A DNA stretch of 64,000 nucleotides from Atherinomorus stipes (Eukaryota; Chordata; Actinopteri; Atheriniformes; Atherinidae): NCBI GenBank assembly GCA_023101725.1, contig JALJCO010012623.1, positions 1 to 64,000 on the forward strand. Direction: 5' to 3'. This document shows, piece by piece, positions 58,531-64,000 of this stretch. Each line of letters starts with the position of its first letter. Position 1 is the stretch's first letter. Under the pieces are notes generated by a model. It was not told the origin of the DNA. It saw only the letters and a program-made list of their open reading frames with translations, and did not search any database. A program made the translations under genes and the position numbers.

Positions 58531-59669
58531 AGCCTGGCACACCAGCCTGACTAACGTCATGTATGAGATACACGGCAAGTCAGTCTCTGGGCTTCCTCCG
58601 TTGGAAAGTGATTTCCATTGAGAGATGAGAGGCGGGACTAACAGGAACAAACTGAACTGGAGAGAACCAATCGGAGAGGGATGCAAACGTCTTTTTGTAA
58701 GAGGAAAGTCCTCAGAACAGCAAGTTGCGGTTTTAAGGACGTGTGCAGCTCATTTAAGACATCAGAAAGGGCATCGTTATATAGTTGCTCCTCTGCAGCC
58801 GCCATTCTGTTTATGGTAAGAGAACTGAGTCGCCGAAAAAGACGCGCCGTAAAGTCCCACCTCCCACCTGTGATTGGTCCAGTCAATTTTTTACCGAAGT
58901 GAAAATCACTTTCCAATGGCGGGAGCCCAGACTGACTTACCGTGTATCGTTAGGGTCCTTTCAGTCTAAGAGCTGACATAGTTCCCAGTAAGACTTTCCA
59001 GTGCCGTATTGGGGACTCTGTTCAGCTTTATGGTGCAGCACATAGTGACAGTCTTCCGGACCGAGATCGCGTTCACGTTGCACCACAGCCAAGTGAGACG
59101 GGCCAATCCTTTTTGAATAATGTTTTCCATATCTCATGGTGAGCGCTGTATTTACCGGGAAGATTCACAGTGACGGCATTGATCGGATCGGGAAGAACAT
59201 ATAAGGAACTATCAGAAGGTTCTCACAACTTCCGAAATTTCCCTCCGATCAAAATAACATTATTTTTGTGTGTACTTACGAGGAGCTGGGATATACTTTC
59301 ATCAGACCAAATATTGATAAAACATTTTACTTTCTTGTCACTCCACGTCTGACCACGAGCCATCTTTATAAGTACTGCAGTCCCACACGTGTGTTTGTTG
59401 TGATAGTGTTTACCCACAATGCCCAACGTTTTACCCACAATCCAAATGCAATTTGTAGTCCACTTTTGTATTTGGTCCACTTGAAAAAGAACAAGAACTG
59501 GATTTTTAAAAGGTTTGATTCTTTTTTATTCCGGACCACAATCCGTTTGCACATTCAAAACTCCCCCAAACGAAGTGGACTTTCTGAGCAAACGGACTCT
59601 GATTTGAATCAAAAAAGCTTTGTGAATGCGCCCATATACATGGCGCTGGTCAGGCTGGGATGCCAGGCT
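58531..59669. mobile_element. DNA element with AGCCTGGC ends
   Basis: The ends AGCCTGGCACACCAGCCTGA and its diverged complement at 59640-59669 are inverted. The 7-bp repeat gtgtttt flanks (58524-58530 and 59671-59677). Inside at 58570-58945 a smaller inverted pair (cacggcaagtcagtct / agactgacttaccgtg) encloses a short ORF fragment. Confidence 0.55.
58638..58834 (-). pseudogene. N-terminal ORF fragment, possibly RecQ-like helicase repeat
   Basis: From an ATG near 58805 the minus strand reads MAAAEEQLYNDALSDVLNEL and continues through LLQKDV before losing any helicase motif. I recall multi-copy fish RecQ-like helicase genes with similar starts. No ATPase motif is present, so this would be a truncated piece carried by a MITE. 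Uncertain. Confidence 0.3.
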
Positions 59670-59677
59670 AGTGTTTT

Positions 59678-59984
59678 AGACTGGAACTGTATATGAAAGA
59701 TGGATAAAAAGATTAACTGTAAAGTTCTTTTTACTCACGTCTTTTAATAATACAACAGTTTATTTTTTGCTCCCTGTTATTGTTCCCCAGACTTACAAAC
59801 ACAACCCAGAATGACTGCTTGGGAGCAAGACATTGGACAAAAAATTTGCAAGAAGATACAGAAAGCATGACACACTGAGTTTCTGGCTTACAATTTACTA
59901 TAATAAAGGGAAAGATAGCATGAAAGTGTACCAGTTGAGGTTCCTGTCACTGTGCCTTAAATTGATCATGCGCCCTGGCTAATT
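59678..59984. other. No gene seen
   Basis: AT-rich spacer between the AGCCTGGC-ended element and the SINE. Confidence 0.35.
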
Positions 59985-60062
59985 GATATCCCGTTGGTGG
60001 AATGATGAGTGCACATTTTACCTGGGAGACTGGGGTTCAAATCTCGCCCGGGGCCTCCTTCA
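59985..60062 (+). repeat. tRNA-derived SINE head
   Basis: The text acctgggagactggggttca then aatctcgcccggggc contains a B-box-like ggttcaaatct. The A-box side reads gttggtggaatgatgagtgc. Not a functional tRNA. Confidence 0.5.
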
Positions 60063-60839
60063 TCGTACCATGAAAGAGATAAAACAGGTGAAGGAAAATG
60101 CTGAGACATTGTTTGATCAGCTTTAATGAAGAGTGCTTACATGAAGATTGTAAAGATCCTCAACAATTTTTTTTTTGTACCTTAAAAATATCCATTTCTG
60201 ACATGTTTTGATGGCACACCAACATTCATTATGCGCATTTCTCGAGCTGTCACTGCCCAGCGGCGTCCTGATGCTGAGAAACCGCACAATGCAACTTTTC
60301 CATCTGAATGCGAGTGTGACATCACAGCCGAGTACTGATTTTGCACCGCGTCTCATGCTGGCAAACAGACATAAACACCAGGTGTTTTGAAAGTGCATTG
60401 TGGCAGATTTGGCAAATAAATGTTAGAAAAATTATAGGTGGAAGAGAGAAAAAGAAAGAAAGGTACAGAAGAATAGGTAAGACAAGAGTTAAGACAAGAC
60501 TGTCTTTTACTGGCTGGAGTGAGGACACAGTACAGGTAGGATGCAAGATGGATGCCAGTTTAGCCATTGATAGGGAAAAATTGCAAAAAGTTCTGTTATG
60601 TGTCTTTAACCTTTTTTTATATTTAGAAACAGATGGTGGTAAAAATAAATACTTTTGCTGCAAGGAAGTGCAATGCCAGGGTTATATAACCAGGTGGGGT
60701 CAGCAGGGACATGTCCATATCAATATCTTGCAACTTCCCATCAGTTTCCATCATTCAGAACATTCCAGTTATTACAGCATTGTTGCTACAAGTCCTGCTT
60801 TATAAACCATTTTAACTGTTTTAGTTAGCTCCGCTCCTT

Positions 60840-60965
60840 TGTGTTTGCTACTGTGGTAGGACAAAGGAGGGCCTAGGTGGGATTCGATCCCCAGACTCCC
60901 AGGTGAGCGTCTTACACGCTAACTATTTAGCCAAAGGGACATTCCAATGGCCGAGTTGCACAATC
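60840..60965 (-). repeat. tRNA-derived SINE head, inverted
   Basis: The minus strand reads tttggctaaatagttagcgt (A-box side) and later cacctgggagtctggggatc then gaatccca (B box). It shares cacctgggag-ctgggg with the copy at 59985 but in opposite orientation. Confidence 0.55.
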
Positions 60966-61890
60966 ACTCGGACGCATAGTGACAGGATTGTCAACTGTTA
61001 CACTAACGTGAGTGGCCATCCTTGCTGTTATTCACTCTGCTCAAATAGTGAGTGACAGCAAGGCAACAATCTGGCTACAATCCTAAAAAAAGTCTTGAAA
61101 AATTTCCATAAAGAAACAGAATGTCCTGTTAGAAATTACTAGGACATTTTACCATTAACTGTACAAACATGTCCGTAACTTCCACATGAGATGCCATGTT
61201 GCATTCACAGACATGTTTTAGTCTGAAAATGTCCTTTCATTGTCCAGTTACATTTACGGAATGATATCACACTGAAAAAAGAGACAACATTTGAACCAAA
61301 TTAGAATATTTACTTGAATTGGTAACAGGTGATTGAATTAAGTTTAACTAAGAACTGTAACATTCTTCTCTAGCATCATTTTAACTCCCAGTAATATCAG
61401 TGGCCTTGTTGAAAGTGCACCATGGCTGATCAAGCAAAAAAAAAAAAAAAAAAAAAATCAAGAAGACGTTATTAGAAGAAGAGAAAACAGAGCAAGGGAC
61501 AGAGTAAGAGATGAGACAAGAGGCTTCTCCTGTCTGGGAAAGATCTCAGAGCACAGGTAGGATGCTGAGAAAATCTGCCAAAGTTCTGTAGTGCATCTAG
61601 AACAGACATTAACACACATCAGTGGTTGTGAAGTGCATACACGACAGGTGTGTTTGTCATTGTAAGTTGAGCTAAACGTAAAAGAGTGCCATGGATTCAG
61701 TGTCATTTGCATGTTTATTATTGGGAGGAGACGAGGCGGTCCTGATATTGCGCTCAATTCCAAGTCAGCTGAAAAGAAAAGATGTGCAGGGACACACATC
61801 TGAATATTTTTGGCCATATTCTACCAGTCAAAAGTTTTGGTATAACCCTATTTTTCCAGTTCTTTATGGAAAGATGGATGGGGTTGTAAG
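60966..61890. other. Spacer with poly-A run
   Basis: 22 A at 61436-61457. Near 61824-61855, accagtcaaaagttttggta resembles a Tc1-type end fragment. No gene supported. Confidence 0.4.
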
Positions 61891-62373
61891 TAGAGCTGGA
61901 CTATATAGTAAAAAATATTTTCGATAAAAAAAAAAAAAAAAATCTGTATCGATCGATATCAATATTTATATTAAGAAAAGCCATTGTCGAATTAAAATCT
62001 ATTTTAGGTGCAGCCCTGGCCATTTAAGCTTTTGTTGAATGACCTACTTATAATAAAGTTCACACCAAAGCCGTTTTCAGACTTGCATTGCGGAACATGA
62101 CGCATTTCTGAATGCAAGTGTTATAAAGGACAGAGTCTGCAATATTACTGCTTTCCAGTGCAAGTCTGAAAGGGGCATAACACTGAATTCCTTTGCCTGG
62201 GTCTGCATTTGTGATTGGTTTGGTGGAAGGAGTGACTGTAGTATCATGCTGCCCGATAGGCTACAGCGGAAAACTGTGCTTCTATATTGAACTTTTATTG
62301 ACCCTCTTTTTTTTCTATTGAAAAAACCTCTATCGAAGGGTATATATCAATATTGAATTATCGTCCAGCCCTA
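61891..62373. mobile_element. hAT-type MITE
   Basis: The ends TAGAGCTGGACTATA and TATCGTCCAGCCCTA-like are flanked by an exact 8-bp duplication, gttgtaag (61883-61890 and 62374-62381). It contains a 19-A run. Non-coding. Confidence 0.85.
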
Positions 62374-62719
62374 GTTGTAAGTAATCCAGAAAAGTTGGGG
62401 GAGCTCTGGGAAATAGCACCACTTTTCAAGGTTCAATCAACAGATGTAGTAGCAGAACAGATTTAAATTCTTATTTGTTGATGCATGAAAAAGGCCTTTT
62501 GTATAATTCTGAAATATACATTATTTTTCAGTGAAGGAAGATTTAATCCCTTTTTTAACCTCTGGCAGCTCATCATTTGTCTTTGTATCATTATTGGGCT
62601 GAACTGCTTGAATTTTGACAACAAAATGAAAAATTAGGATGTTCTTTAAACTTTTCATCAGTTTACATTCCCAGCTATGGTCGTTTAGCAGCTTTCTGCA
62701 TAAAAGCTCCTTCATACAT

Positions 62720-62893
62720 GAGGCCCCTGGTCCTTGGGGACGCCTGCCCTGCATGTTTGATGTTTCCAGCTCCAGCACACCTGATTCAGATTAACTGAAC
62801 TGCTCATCAAGGTCTTTGCAAGCAAGTATGCATGCTCTCGAGTACCTCGAGCAGTGCAGGGGTCCCCGAGGACCAGGACTGAGAAACACTGTG
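62720..62893. repeat. Dispersed palindromic repeat, partial
   Basis: The phrases ccctggtccttggggacgcc and gggtccccgaggaccaggac are inverted partners at the two ends. It is the same family as 50483-50835. Confidence 0.55.
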
Positions 62894-62984
62894 GTGACTG
62901 ACTCTAGAAAAGTGTAATGAAATGTCAGACTATTATAGCTGAGCTTCAACTCCTTTTATCCAACCATGTGTACATCATTAACTC

Positions 62985-63175
62985 CACCGAGGAGGTAATG
63001 TAATTGTCAGCATTTTGTCTTTCTGTCTGTTAGTTAGCAAAATAACTCAAAAAGTTATGAACGGATTTGGATGAAATTTTGAGGGAATGTTAATAAAAGC
63101 ACACTAAAAGATTATATTTTGGTGTTGATCCGGGGATTTTTTTGAAGGATTCGTTTTCATTGTGAGATAGGGCCA
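62985..63175. repeat. Dispersed fish repeat (caccgaggaggtaatgt)
   Basis: The stretch aactcaaaaagttatgaacg, then gatttggatgaaattttgag and ggtgttgatccggggat, matches a repeat I remember from many fish genomes. Class uncertain. Confidence 0.4.
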
Positions 63176-63751
63176 TATGGGGGGAACTGAGCTGCTCTAT
63201 GGAGGTCTGCAATCTCCAAGTGCTTTTCTGGTTCATTTGGTTTTCTCTTTCAGTAGCAGATCAGATTAGAGTCAACAACAGGATGTCATCAACACTCGGT
63301 GCAGTGTGAGCCCCATACTAAACGTACACAACATAACAAAAACATGAACTTACAGATATAAAATGTCCTGTTACTGAATTGTTATTTGCAGTCAACAGCA
63401 CCTTTAATAAGAAATTACGAGATGGTTTAGAGCCACTTAATTTCTTATTTTTTTATACGAGTTATTGCTCTTGAATATGTATTGTCATGCCCCCTGTCTC
63501 AGGATGGCTGAGACAACATGAAAATGACTCATCTTCCTCGGGTCTCATGCAGCCACAGTGATATAATGGAGTATAACAGGTAAAAAAGTTATTCAACACC
63601 GACAAGCACAGCAAGCTGAAAGGAGTTAGGTTACTTTGGGGTGGACCAACGCCAAAAGAACAAGCAAAACTACCTAAAAATAATGAAATAACCTTCATCA
63701 AACAACAGAAAATGCAATACAAACAACTCCGTCAAACAAGGGAAAAGGGAA

Positions 63752-64000
63752 TAGGGATGTCACGATTATGGATTTTCTAGGTACGATTATTGTCTAAGAA
63801 ATAATCATGATTTTACAATTATCACGATTATTATGTCTTAACTTCAGTCTTGCCATGAATGTGTTTGTGAATATGAAAAGATAAAAATTAATTTGCAGTT
63901 TAGTATTGCAGTAATGACATTCAAAATGTATTTACAATGCTAATTAATAATAAGTAATATAAATATATTTTGATGGATTCTAAAAATGTGTATAAAATGT
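63752..64000. mobile_element. hAT-type MITE cut by the window end
   Basis: The left end TAGGGATGTCACGATTATGG and inner aattatcacgattattatg are typical. The right end lies beyond 64000. Confidence 0.6.

Noticed and set aside
58638..58916. A complete small host gene
   Set aside because: It lies between inverted repeats of a MITE and lacks any helicase motif or stop context of a real gene; kept only as a fragment.
59985..60062. A true tRNA gene
   Set aside because: The B box is imperfect and no cloverleaf can be drawn; fits a SINE head.

Overview
This window is nuclear DNA of a bony fish, most likely a percomorph teleost. Coding sequence is split into short exons with GT/AG introns, the background is AT-rich, and the spaces between genes are packed with fish-type DNA transposons: Tc1/mariner, hAT-like elements with 8-bp target-site duplications, piggyBac-like elements with TTAA ends, and one THAP/DDE element. 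There are also LINE tails and fragments, tRNA-derived SINE pieces and many micro- and minisatellites. No bacterial features are present.

Layout. 1-4150: repeats only (33-bp minisatellite, an inverted-repeat element, a Tc1-type MITE split by a hAT-like fold-back element). 4160-7676, minus strand: a two-exon gene I do not recognise. It encodes about 252 residues, is acidic and serine-rich with a basic nuclear-localisation-like cluster, and has its own TATA box; its intron holds a 521-bp block containing no pyrimidine on the + strand. 8000-13900: LINE debris, a hAT MITE and a broken Tc1 element carrying an LTR-like insertion. 13990-27570, plus strand: a complete rfc4 gene (replication factor C subunit 4), ten coding exons, 357 residues, no lesions, with NF-Y-, ETS- and E2F-type motifs upstream. 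Its introns carry at least nine MITE copies. 27700-35000: repeats, a Passport-like Tc1 element with one frameshift, and two perfect CTCF-core matches. 35129-38036, plus strand: a THAP-domain DDE transposase of ISL2EU/IS4EU type with a frameshift and a lost catalytic Asp. 39000-64000: mostly non-coding. A possible 5' exon near 39.2 kb and two possible first coding exons (44622-44700 and 54597-54612), both ending in phase 1, suggest the start of a long-intron + strand gene running out of the window. The rest is repeats, including a 113-bp near-perfect hairpin, a 707-bp TTAA-flanked palindrome and an element with a helicase-like ORF fragment.

Only rfc4 is a securely identified host gene. The unidentified minus-strand gene is the best candidate for something undescribed; the THAP transposase is the most informative mobile gene. 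No operon-like cooperation exists between genes. The clearest possible regulatory interplay is between rfc4 and the inverted MITE copies in its introns, which could pair in the pre-mRNA. Family names come from recognition of motifs and ends by eye; no database search was possible.
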